64,000 nucleotides of DNA from Streptomyces sp. TLI_235. Its GTDB lineage: Bacteria; Actinomycetota; Actinomycetes; Streptomycetales; Streptomycetaceae. Under the pieces are notes generated by a model, which was not told the origin of the DNA, ran no database searches, and saw nothing but the letters and a program-made list of their open reading frames with translations. Shown here one piece after another: positions 42,067-51,218 of the stretch; the first letter of the stretch is position 1; each line of letters opens with the position of its first letter. The translations under genes were made by a program, and so were the position numbers. The stretch spans positions 1,240,001 through 1,304,000 of the forward strand of contig NSGV01000001.1 of NCBI GenBank assembly GCA_002300355.1, read 5' to 3'.

Positions 42067-42086
42067 TTTCTGTCAACCGACAGAAA
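42067..42086. promoter_or_regulatory. Operator upstream of the APC permease gene
   Basis: TTTCTGTC-AACC-GACAGAAA, an 8-bp inverted repeat with 4-bp spacer. It overlaps a TAATTT -10-like box (42064-42069) and recurs at 44499-44518 in front of the second transcript of the same pathway. The TetR gene between them is the probable regulator. Confidence 0.8.
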
Positions 42087-42110
42087 ACGCCCGCGGAAAG
42101 CCGGTGCCCG

Positions 42111-43607
42111 ATGACCACCAGCACTTCCCTCGCCCCTGCCGAGACCCCCGGGCCGCCGTCCCCCGGCGCGCTCCCCTACCCGCAGCAACTCCACCGCACG
42201 ATGGGCCGGTTCGCCTCCTTCGCGGCCGGGTTCTCGTTCATCTCCGTCCTGACGACGGTCTTCCAGCTCTTCGCCTTCGGCTACGGCGCCGCCGGTCCGG
42301 CCTTCGTCTGGACCTGGCCGGCGGTGCTCGCCGGGCAGCTGCTGGTGGCCGCCTGCTTCGCCGAACTCGCCGCCCGCTACCCGATCTCCGGCGCCATCTA
42401 CCAGTGGGCGACCCGGCTGGGGAACCCGGTCTACGGCTGGTTCACCGGCTGGCTGATGGTGCTCGGCCAGGTGGTCGTGGTCACCGCCGCGGCGCTGGCG
42501 CTGCAGGTGGTGCTGCCCGCGCTCTGGCCGGGCTTCCAGCTGCTCGGCGGCGACCCCTCGCCGACCACCGCGAGCGGCGCGGCCAACGCTGTGCTGCTCG
42601 GCACCGCGTTGATCGCGCTGACCACCCTGGTGAACGCGGTCGACAACCGGGTGCTGTCGGTGGTCAACGGGATCGGTGTGACGGCCGAACTCGTCGGCAT
42701 CGCCCTGATCGTCGTGCTGCTGTTCACCCACACCGAGCAGCCGGCCAACGCGGTGCTGCACACCGCCCCGGTCGGCGGCGGCTTCTGGACGCTGCTGGTC
42801 GGCGCCTTCACCGCGGCGTACGTGATGATCGGCTTCGACAGCGCCGGCGAGCTCTCCGAGGAGACGGTCGCCCCACGCCGGACCGCGCCGCGCACCATCC
42901 TCACGGCGCTCGCCGCGGCCGGGGTGAGTGGCGGGCTGCTGCTGCTCGGCGGAGTGCTCGCCGCGCCCAGCCTGACCGACGGCCGGCTCGCCACCGAGGG
43001 CCTGTCGTACGTGCTGACGAGCAGTCTGGGTGACGGCCTGGGCCGGGTGCTGCTGGCGGACGTCGCGGTCGCGGTCTGCGTCGGCACCCTCGCCATGCAG
43101 ACCGCCGGCACCCGGATGGTGTTCTCGATGGCCCGGGACGGCGCGCTGCCCGGCGCCCGCCGGCTGGCGAAGGTCTCGCCGCGCAGCGGGATGCCCCGGT
43201 GGGCGGCGCTCGCGGTCGGCGTCCCCGCGGCGGCGTTCCTGCTGCTCAACCTGGTCTCGCCGGCCGCGTTCCTGGCCCTGTCCGCGACCTGCATCGTGCT
43301 GGTCTACGCCGCCTACGCGCTGGTGGTGGGGGCGCTGCTGGTCCGCCGGCTGCGCGGGCTGCCGCTCGGCGATGACGGCCCGGCCCTGGACGAGGCCGGC
43401 CGGCCGCTCTTCACGCTCGGCCGCTGGGGGCTGCCGGTGAACGTGCTGGCCCTGCTCTACGGGCTCGGGATGACGGTCAACCTGGCCTGGCCGCGCGCCT
43501 CGGTCTACGACCCGCAGGGCGGTCACTGGTACCTGCGCTGGTTCGCCGTCCTGGTCCTGGCCGCAGCGGTCGCGGGCGGCGCCGCGTACCGGCTGCGCCG
43601 CCGCTGA
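42111..43607 (+). CDS. APC-family permease (guanidine, urea or amino-compound uptake)
   Basis: 498 residues with about twelve to fourteen membrane segments. After an N-terminal cytoplasmic tail, FASFAAGFSFISVLTTVFQLFAFGYGAAGP is the consensus start of APC amino-acid permeases, and SGAIYQWATRLGNPVYGWFTGWLMV follows in helix 2-3. VMIGFDSAGELSEETVAPRRTAPRTI is the conserved loop. It imports an amine-type solute with protons. Its operator is the same as that of the carboxylase operon, so the substrate is probably guanidine, urea or a precursor. Confidence 0.92.
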   Translation: MTTSTSLAPAETPGPPSPGALPYPQQLHRTMGRFASFAAGFSFISVLTTVFQLFAFGYGAAGPAFVWTWPAVLAGQLLVAACFAELAARYPISGAIYQWATRLGNPVYGWFTGWLMVLGQVVVVTAAALALQVVLPALWPGFQLLGGDPSPTTASGAANAVLLGTALIALTTLVNAVDNRVLSVVNGIGVTAELVGIALIVVLLFTHTEQPANAVLHTAPVGGGFWTLLVGAFTAAYVMIGFDSAGELSEETVAPRRTAPRTILTALAAAGVSGGLLLLGGVLAAPSLTDGRLATEGLSYVLTSSLGDGLGRVLLADVAVAVCVGTLAMQTAGTRMVFSMARDGALPGARRLAKVSPRSGMPRWAALAVGVPAAAFLLLNLVSPAAFLALSATCIVLVYAAYALVVGALLVRRLRGLPLGDDGPALDEAGRPLFTLGRWGLPVNVLALLYGLGMTVNLAWPRASVYDPQGGHWYLRWFAVLVLAAAVAGGAAYRLRRR

Positions 43608-43677
43608 CCCCGCCGCAGGGCCCCACGGACCTGCGCGCCCCCGAAGGTCCGCCGCAACAGGCCGGCGGCCGCGCCGT

Positions 43678-44388
43678 TCAGAGAAGCCGCTCGCCCTCCC
43701 GGCGGGCGGCTTCGGCGCGTTCCGGTGCGCAGCCGGCGAAGCGCACCGCGGCGTCCGCCACGGCCCGGGCGACCGTCTCCGCCGAGCGGCCGCCGTGTTC
43801 CCGGGCGACCGCCACCCCGCCCTCCACCAGGCCGAACAGCAGGTCGGTGCGGAGCGCCGCGTCGGCGCCGGGGGCGAGCAGCGCGAGCAGCTGGCCGTAC
43901 GCGGCCTTCAGCGCCTCGCGGGCGCCGCGGAAGTCGGCGAACCGCTCGCCGCGCACCTCCGGCAGCTGGTAGAGGGCGCCGAGGTTGTAGAGGCCGCCGT
44001 GGAGCAGTTCGGCGTCCCGGGCGGCCAGCGCCCAGAGGCGGGGCGCCGGGTCGGCGTCCGGGTCGGCGAGCAGCGCGGTGGCGAAGGCCAGCGAGGGCTC
44101 GACGGTGCTCTCCAGCAGGGTGGCGAGGATGTCCTCCTTGCCGGTGAAGTAGTGGTACATCGAGGCCTGCCGCATCCCGGCGCGCTCGGCGACGGCGCGG
44201 GTGGTGGTGGCGGCGTAGCCGTTGCGGGTGAAGAGGTCGGCGGCCGCGGCGAGCACCTGGTCGCGCGGGGCGAGGCCGCTCGCCGAGGGGCCCTGGGCGC
44301 GCGGGCGGCCGACCCGGCCGGTACCCGTCGTTCCGGCGGTGCCGGTGGTGCGGGCCGGGCGGGCTGCGGGGCGGCTGCTGGCGGACAC
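43678..44388 (-). CDS. TetR-family regulator of the guanidine/urea genes
   Basis: 236 residues from the GTG at 44388, which has GAGGA eight bases upstream; the in-frame ATG at 44406 has no such signal. After a basic, low-complexity N-terminal tail, the helix-turn-helix is DLFTRNGYAATTTRAVAERAGMRQASMYHYFTGKEDIL. The C-terminal domain is helical. The gene lies between the permease and the DUF1989/carboxylase operon, both of which carry TTTCTGTC-N4-GACAGAAA. It most likely represses both and responds to the pathway substrate or an intermediate. Confidence 0.9.
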   Translation of the reverse strand: MSASSRPAARPARTTGTAGTTGTGRVGRPRAQGPSASGLAPRDQVLAAAADLFTRNGYAATTTRAVAERAGMRQASMYHYFTGKEDILATLLESTVEPSLAFATALLADPDADPAPRLWALAARDAELLHGGLYNLGALYQLPEVRGERFADFRGAREALKAAYGQLLALLAPGADAALRTDLLFGLVEGGVAVAREHGGRSAETVARAVADAAVRFAGCAPERAEAARREGERLL

Positions 44389-44498
44389 CCGGCGATCCTC
44401 GCACATCGCCGCACCTCACCGCGGACGGCGATCTCCGTGAGGCGACGGTAACTCCGGCGTTACGCACGGGCAATGGCGGTGAATCCGGCCCTCCCTAA

Positions 44499-44518
44499 TT
44501 TCTGTCGCATGACAGAAA
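44499..44518. promoter_or_regulatory. Operator overlapping the start codon of the carboxylase operon
   Basis: TTTCTGTC-GCAT-GACAGAAA, identical in both arms to the site at 42067-42086. The ATG of the first gene (44509) lies in its spacer, and CCCTAATTT just before it gives a -10 box (TAATTT). Transcription would begin at or near the ATG, giving a leaderless message blocked directly by the repressor. Confidence 0.82.
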
Positions 44519-45318
44519 TCCACGACGCCGAGGCCGGCACCGCCACCACCACGGCCGCCCGCGCCCACGCCAGGTCCCAGGCGGGCACGGTCGTCGACTG
44601 CATGCCGCAGCTGCCGCCGCCCCCGGGCACGCTGTGGTCGGAGACCGTCGCCGGCGGCGGCTACACCCACCTCGTCCTGCCGGCCGGCACCCATGTCACC
44701 CTCACCGACCGGGACGGCGAAGCCTGCGCCCACCTGCTGCTGTACGTGACGGGCCGGCCCTGGGAGCGGCTCAACGCGGCCGACACCGTCAAGGTGCAGT
44801 GGAACGCCTACCTCACCGAGGGCAGCCAGCTGCTCTCCGACCAGGGCCGGGTGCTGGCCACGCTGGTCCAGGACACCTCCGGCCGGCACGACGCGCTGGC
44901 CGGCACCTCCACCGCGGCCCGCAACACCGCCCGTTACGGGGACGGCTCCGCGCACGGCCCCTCCCCCGCGGGCCGCGAGCTGTTCACCCTGGCCGCCGCC
45001 AAGCACGGCCTGACCCGGCGCGACCTGCCCGCCCCGGTCTCGTTCTTCCGGGGCGTCACCGTCGACGCGGACGGCACCCTGCGGCCCACCGGCTCGGCCG
45101 GCCCCGGTGCCCGGGTCACCCTCCGGCTGGAGCAGCACACCACCCTGCTGCTCGCCAACACCGCCCACCCGTTGGATCCGCGACCCGACTGGCGCTGCAC
45201 CCCGCTGCAGCTGACCGCCGTGCCCGGCGAGGTGACCGGCCCCGGCGACCCGCACTGGGACGCCTGCCCCGAACGCCACCGCGCCCACCTCAACACCGCC
45301 GCCCTGGGGGCCCGATGA
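44509..45318 (+). CDS. DUF1989 protein, carboxyguanidine deiminase subunit / urea-carboxylase-associated protein
   Basis: 269 residues from the ATG at 44509; an in-frame ATG at 44473 lies upstream of the promoter box and is rejected. DUF1989 signatures: LWSETVAGGGYTHLVLPAGTHVTLTDRDGEACAHLLLY, DTSGRHDALAGTST and FFRGVTVDADG. These proteins were named urea-carboxylase-associated; work on guanidine use showed that such pairs (CgdA/CgdB) deiminate carboxyguanidine to allophanate. The gene overlaps the next one by 4 nt (ATGA). Leaderless translation is likely. Confidence 0.88.
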   Translation: MTEIHDAEAGTATTTAARAHARSQAGTVVDCMPQLPPPPGTLWSETVAGGGYTHLVLPAGTHVTLTDRDGEACAHLLLYVTGRPWERLNAADTVKVQWNAYLTEGSQLLSDQGRVLATLVQDTSGRHDALAGTSTAARNTARYGDGSAHGPSPAGRELFTLAAAKHGLTRRDLPAPVSFFRGVTVDADGTLRPTGSAGPGARVTLRLEQHTTLLLANTAHPLDPRPDWRCTPLQLTAVPGEVTGPGDPHWDACPERHRAHLNTAALGAR

Positions 45319-45920
45319 CCGTCCTGCTCGACACCACCGTGCCCGCCCGCGGCGCCTGGTCCGCCGTCGTCCGCCGCGGGCAGCGGCTGACGATCACCGA
45401 CCTCGGCGGCAACCAGGCCGTCGACTGCCTGCTCTACGACGCGCACGACACCTCCGTCCGCTACAGCGCCGCCGACACGCTTCAGGCCCAGGGCTCCGTC
45501 TTCCTCGACAAGGGCAGTGTCCTGCTCTCCACCGAGCACACCCCGCTGATGACGGTCGTGGAGGACGACTGCGGCCGGCACGACACCATCGCGGGCGCCT
45601 GCTCCAAGGAGTCCAACACCCTGCGCTACGGCCACCACACCTGGTCGCAGCACGCCTGCGTGGAGAACTTCCTCGCCGAGGGCGCCCGGCACGGCCTCGG
45701 CAAGCGCGACCTGGTCTCCAACATCAACTGGTACATGAACGTACCGGTCGAGGCGGACGGCACGCTCGGCATCGTCGACGGCATCTCCGCGCCCGGCCTG
45801 CGGGTGGTGCTGCGGGCCGAGACGGACGTGCTGGTGCTGGTCTCCAACTGCCCGCAGATCAACAACCCGTGCAACGGGTTCGACCCGACGCCGGTCCGCA
45901 TGACCGTCACCGAGGACTGA
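45315..45920 (+). CDS. DUF1989 protein, second carboxyguanidine deiminase subunit / urea-carboxylase-associated protein
   Basis: 201 residues, starting in the ATGA overlap. RGQRLTITDLGGNQAVDCLLYDA, DDCGRHDTIAGACSKESNT and NINWYMNVPVEADGTLGI are DUF1989 motifs matching those of the preceding gene, so the two subunits are paralogues and likely form a heteromer. The Cys and His in VDCLLYDAHD and CGRHD are candidate metal ligands. It is followed after 6 bp by the biotin carboxylase gene, the arrangement of guanidine-degradation operons. Confidence 0.88.
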   Translation: MTVLLDTTVPARGAWSAVVRRGQRLTITDLGGNQAVDCLLYDAHDTSVRYSAADTLQAQGSVFLDKGSVLLSTEHTPLMTVVEDDCGRHDTIAGACSKESNTLRYGHHTWSQHACVENFLAEGARHGLGKRDLVSNINWYMNVPVEADGTLGIVDGISAPGLRVVLRAETDVLVLVSNCPQINNPCNGFDPTPVRMTVTED

Positions 45921-45926
45921 GCCGCG

Positions 45927-48900
45927 ATGAGCTTCGACACCCTGCTGATCGCCAACCGCGGCGAGATCGCCGCCCGGATCGTCCGCACCGCGCGCCGGAT
46001 CGGCATCGCCACCGTTGCCGTGTACTCCGACCCGGACCGCTCCGCCCCGCACGTCCGGCTCGCCGACCACGCGGTGCGGCTCGGCCCGGCCGCCGCCAAG
46101 GACAGCTACCTGCGCACCGACCTGGTGCTGCAGGCCGCCCACGACAGCGGCGCCGGCGCGATCCACCCCGGCTACGGCTTCCTCTCCGAGGACGCCGCCT
46201 TCGCCCGGCAGGTGGAGGCCGCCGGGCTCGCCTTCGTCGGCCCCACCCCCGGCCAGCTGGAGGTGTTCGCCGCCAAGCACACCGCCCGCGCGGCCGCCGA
46301 GGCCGCCGGGGTGCCGCTGCTGCCCGGCACCGGTCTGCTGCCCGATCTGCCCGCCGCCCTCGCCGCCGCCGAGACCGTCGGCTACCCGGTGATGCTCAAG
46401 GCCACCGGCGGAGGCGGCGGCATCGGCATGCAGGCCTGCCGCGACGCCGACCAACTCGCCGGCGCCTGGGAGCGGGTGCAGCGGGTCGCCGCCGCCAGCT
46501 TCGCCACCGCTGGGCCCCTCCTGCCCGGCGGCGGGCAAGGAGGGCGGGTCTTCCTGGAGCGTCTGGTGGAGCACGCCCGGCACGTCGAGGTGCAGGTCTT
46601 CGGCGACGGCGCCGGCCGGGTGGTCACCCTCGGCGACCGCGACTGCTCGCTGCAGCGCCGCAACCAGAAGGTCCTGGAGGAGGCCCCCGCCCCCGACCTG
46701 CCCGACCCGGTCCGCCGCCGACTCGCCGACTCCGCCCGCGAGCTGTGCGCCTCCGTCGGCTACCGCTCGGCCGGCACCGTCGAGTACGTCTACGACGCCG
46801 CCCGCGAGGAGGCGTACTTCCTGGAGGTCAACACCCGTCTCCAGGTGGAGCACCCGGTCACCGAGGCCGTGTACGGGGTCGACCTGGTCGAGTGGATGCT
46901 CCGGCTGGCCCAGGGCGACCGCTCGGTGGTCCGCGAGGTCGGCGCACCCGACGGGCACGCCGTCGAGGCCCGCGTCTACGCCGAGGACCCGAACCGCGAC
47001 CACCGCCCCAGCGCCGGCCTGCTGACCGAGGTCGCCTTCCCCGACGGCGTCCGGGTGGACACCTGGGTGGAGACCGGTACCGAGGTCACCACCGCCTACG
47101 ACCCGATGCTCGCCAAGGTGATCGTGCACGGCACCGACCGTGCCGACGCCCTCGCCCGGTTCACCGGCGCCCTGGACGCCACCCGCATCCACGGCATCGA
47201 GACCAACCTCGGCCTGCTGCGCGCCGTACCGGCCGTGCCCGAGGTCGCCGCGGCCGCCCACCACACCGGCACCCTGGCGCACGTCGCCGACCCCACCCCG
47301 CGGATCGAGGTGGTCCGGGCCGGCACCCAGACCACCGTGCAGGACTGGCCCGGCCGCACCGGCTACTGGCACGTCGGCGTGCCGCCCTGCGGGCCGATGG
47401 ACGATCTGTCCTTCCGGCTCGGCAACCGGGCGCTCGGCAACCCCGAGGGCGCCCCCGGCCTGGAGTGCACCCTGCTCGGGCCCGCCCTGCGCTTCACCGC
47501 CCCGACCTGGGTCTGCGTCACCGGCGCGCCCACCGGCGTCACCCTGGACGGCACGCCGGTACCGCAGTGGGAGCCGGTGCTCGTCCCGGCCGGCGGCCTG
47601 CTCGACATCCCCGCCCCGCCCGGCCCGGGCCTGCGCAGCTACCTGCTGGTCGCCGGCGGCCTGGAGGCCCCGGACTTCCTCGGCAGCGCCGCCACCTTCA
47701 CCCTCGGCGGCTTCGGCGGCCACGGCGGTCGGGCGCTGCGCACCGGAGACGTCCTGCACGGCGGCACCGGCACTCTCGGCGCGGGCGCGGGCCCGGTCGC
47801 CGACCGCCCGGAGTTCACCTCGCAGTGGCGGCTGCCCGCGGTCGAAGGACCGCACGCCGCACCGGAGTTCTTCACCGAGCAGGACATCGCCGACTTCTAC
47901 GCCGCCGACTGGTCGGTGCACTTCAACAGCGCCCGCACCGGTGTCCGCCTGGTCGGCCCCAAGCCCGCCTGGGCCCGGCCGGACGGCGGCGAGGCCGGCC
48001 TGCACCCGTCCAACATCCACGACACCCCGTACGCGGTGGGCGCCGTCGACTACACCGGCGACATGCCGGTGCTGCTCGGCCCGGACGGCCCCTCGCTCGG
48101 CGGCTTCGTCTGCCCGGCCACCGTCGTCTCGGGCCAGCGCTGGAAGCTCGGCCAGCTCCGCCCCGGCGACAGGGTCCGCTTCGTGCCGGTCACCGCGGAG
48201 GACGCCGCCGCGCTGCGCCGCGTCCCCGCCGCCGAGCCGAGCGCCACCCGCCCGGCGATCGTGGACGGCGGCGTGCTGCACCGCACCCCGGCGGGCGACG
48301 ACCGGCCGAGCGTCACCTACCGGCGCAGCGGCGACGACAACCTGCTGGTCGAGTACGGGCCGATGCAGCTCGACCTGGCGCTGCGGATGCGTGTCCACGC
48401 GCTGGCCGAGCGGCTCGCCGAGCGGCGGCCGGAGGGCGTGGTCGACCTGACCCCGGGGATCCGCTCGCTGCAGGTGCACGTCGACCCGGACATCCTGCCG
48501 CTGCCCGAACTGCTGGAGCTGGTCCGGAGGATCGAGCGGGCGCTGCCCGCGACCGACCGGCTGGTGGTGCCCAGCCGTACCGTCCACCTGCCGCTCTCCT
48601 GGGACGATCCGGCGACCCGGGAGGCGATCCAGCGGTACATGGCGGGCGTCCGTGACGACGCGCCGTGGTGCCCGTGGAACATCGAGTTCATCCGCCGGAT
48701 CAACGGCCTTACCTCGGTCGATGAGGTGTACCGCACGGTCTTCGACGCCGAGTACCTGGTGCTCGGCCTGGGCGACGTCTACCTGGGCGCGCCGGTGGCC
48801 ACCCCGCTCGACCCACGGCACCGGCTGGTCACCACCAAGTACAACCCGGCCCGCACCTGGACGGCCGAGAACTCGGTCGGCATCGGCGGCGCGTACCTCT

Positions 48901-49532
48901 GCGTGTACGGCATGGAGGGGCCGGGCGGCTACCAGTTCGTCGGGCGGACGGTGCAGATGTGGTCGGGCTGGCAGCAGCGCGGCCCGTTCGAGCCGGGCGC
49001 GCCCTGGCTGCTGCGGTTCTTCGACCGCATTCGCTGGTACCCCGTCTCGGCGGAGGAACTGCTGGAGATGCGGGCCGACATGGCGGCCGGGCGGTTCGCC
49101 CTGAAGGTCGAGGAGGGCGAGTTCGCGCTCGCCGACCACCTGCGCTTCCTGGACGAGAACGCCGCGCCGATCGCGGAGTTCCGGGCCGTCCAGGCGGCGG
49201 CGTTCGCCGCCGAGCGGCAGGCTTGGGAGGAGGCGGGCGAGTTCGACCGGGCCGAGCGGGCGGCCGGCGCCGCACCGGTCGCGCCGCGGACGGTCACCGT
49301 GCCCCCGGGGGGCGGCGTGGTGGAGGCCGAGTTCACCGCCTGTGTGTGGAAGGTCGATGTCGCACCGGGCGAACGGGTGCGCAAGGGGCAGCAGTTGATG
49401 GCGCTGGAGGCGATGAAGATGGAGACGGCGGTGACCGCGGACCGGGACGGCGTGGTGGCGGAGCTGTTGGTCGGCTCCGGCGACCAGGTCGAGGCCGGCA
49501 GCCCGCTGGTGGTGCTGGGAGCGATCGCGTGA
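45927..49532 (+). CDS. Biotin-dependent guanidine/urea carboxylase
   Basis: 1201 residues. N-terminal biotin carboxylase (about 1-450): LIANRGEIAARIVRTARRIG, ATP-grasp loop KATGGGGGIGMQACRDA, and VEYVYDAAREEAYFLEVNTR. The carboxyltransferase part has KipI/KipA-like halves: VQDWPGRTGYWHVGVPPCGPMDD and SNIHDTPYAVGAVDYTGDMPVLLG. A C-terminal biotinyl domain carries Lys1164 in EAMKMET. It carboxylates guanidine or urea using ATP and bicarbonate. Paired DUF1989 genes favour guanidine as substrate (product carboxyguanidine, then allophanate), but specificity rests on a single active-site Asn/Asp that I could not place. The stop overlaps the next start (GTGA). Confidence 0.93.
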   Translation: MSFDTLLIANRGEIAARIVRTARRIGIATVAVYSDPDRSAPHVRLADHAVRLGPAAAKDSYLRTDLVLQAAHDSGAGAIHPGYGFLSEDAAFARQVEAAGLAFVGPTPGQLEVFAAKHTARAAAEAAGVPLLPGTGLLPDLPAALAAAETVGYPVMLKATGGGGGIGMQACRDADQLAGAWERVQRVAAASFATAGPLLPGGGQGGRVFLERLVEHARHVEVQVFGDGAGRVVTLGDRDCSLQRRNQKVLEEAPAPDLPDPVRRRLADSARELCASVGYRSAGTVEYVYDAAREEAYFLEVNTRLQVEHPVTEAVYGVDLVEWMLRLAQGDRSVVREVGAPDGHAVEARVYAEDPNRDHRPSAGLLTEVAFPDGVRVDTWVETGTEVTTAYDPMLAKVIVHGTDRADALARFTGALDATRIHGIETNLGLLRAVPAVPEVAAAAHHTGTLAHVADPTPRIEVVRAGTQTTVQDWPGRTGYWHVGVPPCGPMDDLSFRLGNRALGNPEGAPGLECTLLGPALRFTAPTWVCVTGAPTGVTLDGTPVPQWEPVLVPAGGLLDIPAPPGPGLRSYLLVAGGLEAPDFLGSAATFTLGGFGGHGGRALRTGDVLHGGTGTLGAGAGPVADRPEFTSQWRLPAVEGPHAAPEFFTEQDIADFYAADWSVHFNSARTGVRLVGPKPAWARPDGGEAGLHPSNIHDTPYAVGAVDYTGDMPVLLGPDGPSLGGFVCPATVVSGQRWKLGQLRPGDRVRFVPVTAEDAAALRRVPAAEPSATRPAIVDGGVLHRTPAGDDRPSVTYRRSGDDNLLVEYGPMQLDLALRMRVHALAERLAERRPEGVVDLTPGIRSLQVHVDPDILPLPELLELVRRIERALPATDRLVVPSRTVHLPLSWDDPATREAIQRYMAGVRDDAPWCPWNIEFIRRINGLTSVDEVYRTVFDAEYLVLGLGDVYLGAPVATPLDPRHRLVTTKYNPARTWTAENSVGIGGAYLCVYGMEGPGGYQFVGRTVQMWSGWQQRGPFEPGAPWLLRFFDRIRWYPVSAEELLEMRADMAAGRFALKVEEGEFALADHLRFLDENAAPIAEFRAVQAAAFAAERQAWEEAGEFDRAERAAGAAPVAPRTVTVPPGGGVVEAEFTACVWKVDVAPGERVRKGQQLMALEAMKMETAVTADRDGVVAELLVGSGDQVEAGSPLVVLGAIA

Positions 49533-51187
49533 GCGCCGCCGTCGGGGCCGTGGAACGGGTCCGCCGGGCGTACGCGCGGATCGCCGCCGTCGACCGGCCC
49601 GAGGTGTGGATCGACCTCCGTCCGCAGGCGCAGGCCGAGGCCGAGGCGGCCCTGGTCGACGCCCGGGTGGCGGGCGGCGAGCACCTGCCGCTGGCCGGCA
49701 CGGTCACCGCGGTCAAGGGCAACATCGACGTCGCCGGGCTGCCCACCACGGCCGGCTGCCCCGCGTACGCGTACCCGCCCGACCGGGACGCCCCGGCGGT
49801 GGCCCGGCTGCGGGCGGCGGGCACGGTCGTCCTGGGCACCACCAACCTCGACCAGTTCGCCACCGGTCTGGTCGGCACCCGCAGCCCCTACGGCGCCGTC
49901 CGCAACGCCGTCGACCCGGAGCGGATCTCCGGCGGGTCGAGTTCCGGCTCGGCGGTGGCCGTCGCCCTCGGCGTGGTGGACCTGGCGCTCGGCACCGACA
50001 CCGCGGGCTCCGGCCGGGTGCCCGCCGCCCTCAACGGCATCGTCGGCCTCAAGCCCACCCCGGGCCGGGTGCCCACCGAGGGCGTCGTCCCCGCCTGCGC
50101 GAGCCTGGACTGCGTGTCGGTGTTCGCCCGGACGGTCGACGAGGCGCAGGCGGCGCTGCGGCTGCTCGCCGATCCGGCACCGGCGCCGCTGCCCGCGCGG
50201 CGGCCCGGGCCCTGGCGGATCGCCGCCCCGGCCGCCGCCCGGCTGGGCACCCTCGCCGACGGCTGGGCCGGGGCGTACACCGCGGCCGCCGACCGGCTCG
50301 CCACGGCCGGCGCCGAGCTGCGCGATCTCGACCTCGCGCCGTTCGACAGGGTCGCGGCGATGCTCTACGGCGGCGCGTTCGTCGCCGAACGGTACACCGC
50401 GGTGGGCGCGTTCGGGGACGCCCTCGCCGAGAAGGGCGGCGAGGGGCTCGACCCGGTGGTGGCCGGGATCATCGGCGCGGCCCGCGACCTGCCCGCCCAC
50501 CGGCTGTACGCCGACCTCGCCCAGCTCGCCCGCCTGCGGGACGTCGCCCTGGCCGAACTCGGCGACGCGGACGCCCTGTTGCTGCCCACCACCACCTGGC
50601 ACCCGACCCTCGCCGAGGTGGCCGCCGACCCGGTCGGCAGCAACACCCGGCTCGGCCGGTTCACCAACTCGGCCAATCTGCTGGGGCTCTGCGCGATCGC
50701 GGTGCCCGCGGGCACGGTCGACGGACTGCCGTTCGGCGTGATGCTGGTCGGCCCGGCCGACACCGAGGAGCGGCTCGGCGCGATCGCCCGCCTGCTCGCC
50801 GAACCGCCCGTCCGCCTGGCGGTGTTCGGCGCCCACCTCACCGGCCAGCCCCTGAACGGCCAACTGACGTCTCTGGGAGGCCGGTTCTGCGGAGAGGTGC
50901 GGACGGCGCAGGCCTACCGGCTGTACACCCTGGACACCGTCCCGCCCAAGCCCGCCCTCGTCCGGGTCGACGAGGGCGGCGCCACCGTCGTGGGCGAGCT
51001 CTGGGAGCTCCCCGCCGCCGGCCTCGGCACCCTGCTGGCCGCCCTCCCCCACCCGATGGCCCTCGGCCCCGTCGACCTCGCCGACGGCACCCGCGTCCCC
51101 GGCTTCCTCTGCGAACCCGTGGCCCTGACCGGCGCCGAGGACATCACCACGTCAGGCGGCTGGCGGGCGTACATCGGCACAGCGTAG
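49529..51187 (+). CDS. atzF: Allophanate hydrolase
   Basis: 552 residues from a GTG overlapping the carboxylase stop. It is an amidase-signature enzyme hydrolysing allophanate to ammonia and carbon dioxide. The catalytic triad motifs are the Lys in GTVTAVKGNIDVAG, the cis-Ser in GGSSSGSAVAVALG and the nucleophile Ser in GTDTAGSGRVPAA. The C-terminal allophanate-hydrolase domain (about residues 445-552, VFGAHLTGQPLNGQL to DITTSGGWRAYIG) is present, as in full-length AtzF. It is the last gene of the operon. Confidence 0.95.
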   Translation: MSAAVGAVERVRRAYARIAAVDRPEVWIDLRPQAQAEAEAALVDARVAGGEHLPLAGTVTAVKGNIDVAGLPTTAGCPAYAYPPDRDAPAVARLRAAGTVVLGTTNLDQFATGLVGTRSPYGAVRNAVDPERISGGSSSGSAVAVALGVVDLALGTDTAGSGRVPAALNGIVGLKPTPGRVPTEGVVPACASLDCVSVFARTVDEAQAALRLLADPAPAPLPARRPGPWRIAAPAAARLGTLADGWAGAYTAAADRLATAGAELRDLDLAPFDRVAAMLYGGAFVAERYTAVGAFGDALAEKGGEGLDPVVAGIIGAARDLPAHRLYADLAQLARLRDVALAELGDADALLLPTTTWHPTLAEVAADPVGSNTRLGRFTNSANLLGLCAIAVPAGTVDGLPFGVMLVGPADTEERLGAIARLLAEPPVRLAVFGAHLTGQPLNGQLTSLGGRFCGEVRTAQAYRLYTLDTVPPKPALVRVDEGGATVVGELWELPAAGLGTLLAALPHPMALGPVDLADGTRVPGFLCEPVALTGAEDITTSGGWRAYIGTA

Positions 51188-51218
51188 GAGCGCGGGGGGG
51201 GCACCTCCAGGCTCGCGT

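Noticed and set aside
41960..42110. Guanidine (ykkC-type) riboswitch before the permease or carboxylase operon
   Set aside because: The 5' regions are too short, the carboxylase operon looks leaderless, and no matching conserved core was seen.
44934..49139. 1401-residue minus-strand reading frame
   Set aside because: It is the antisense shadow of the carboxylase gene; low-complexity Gly/Val/Arg composition and no start context.
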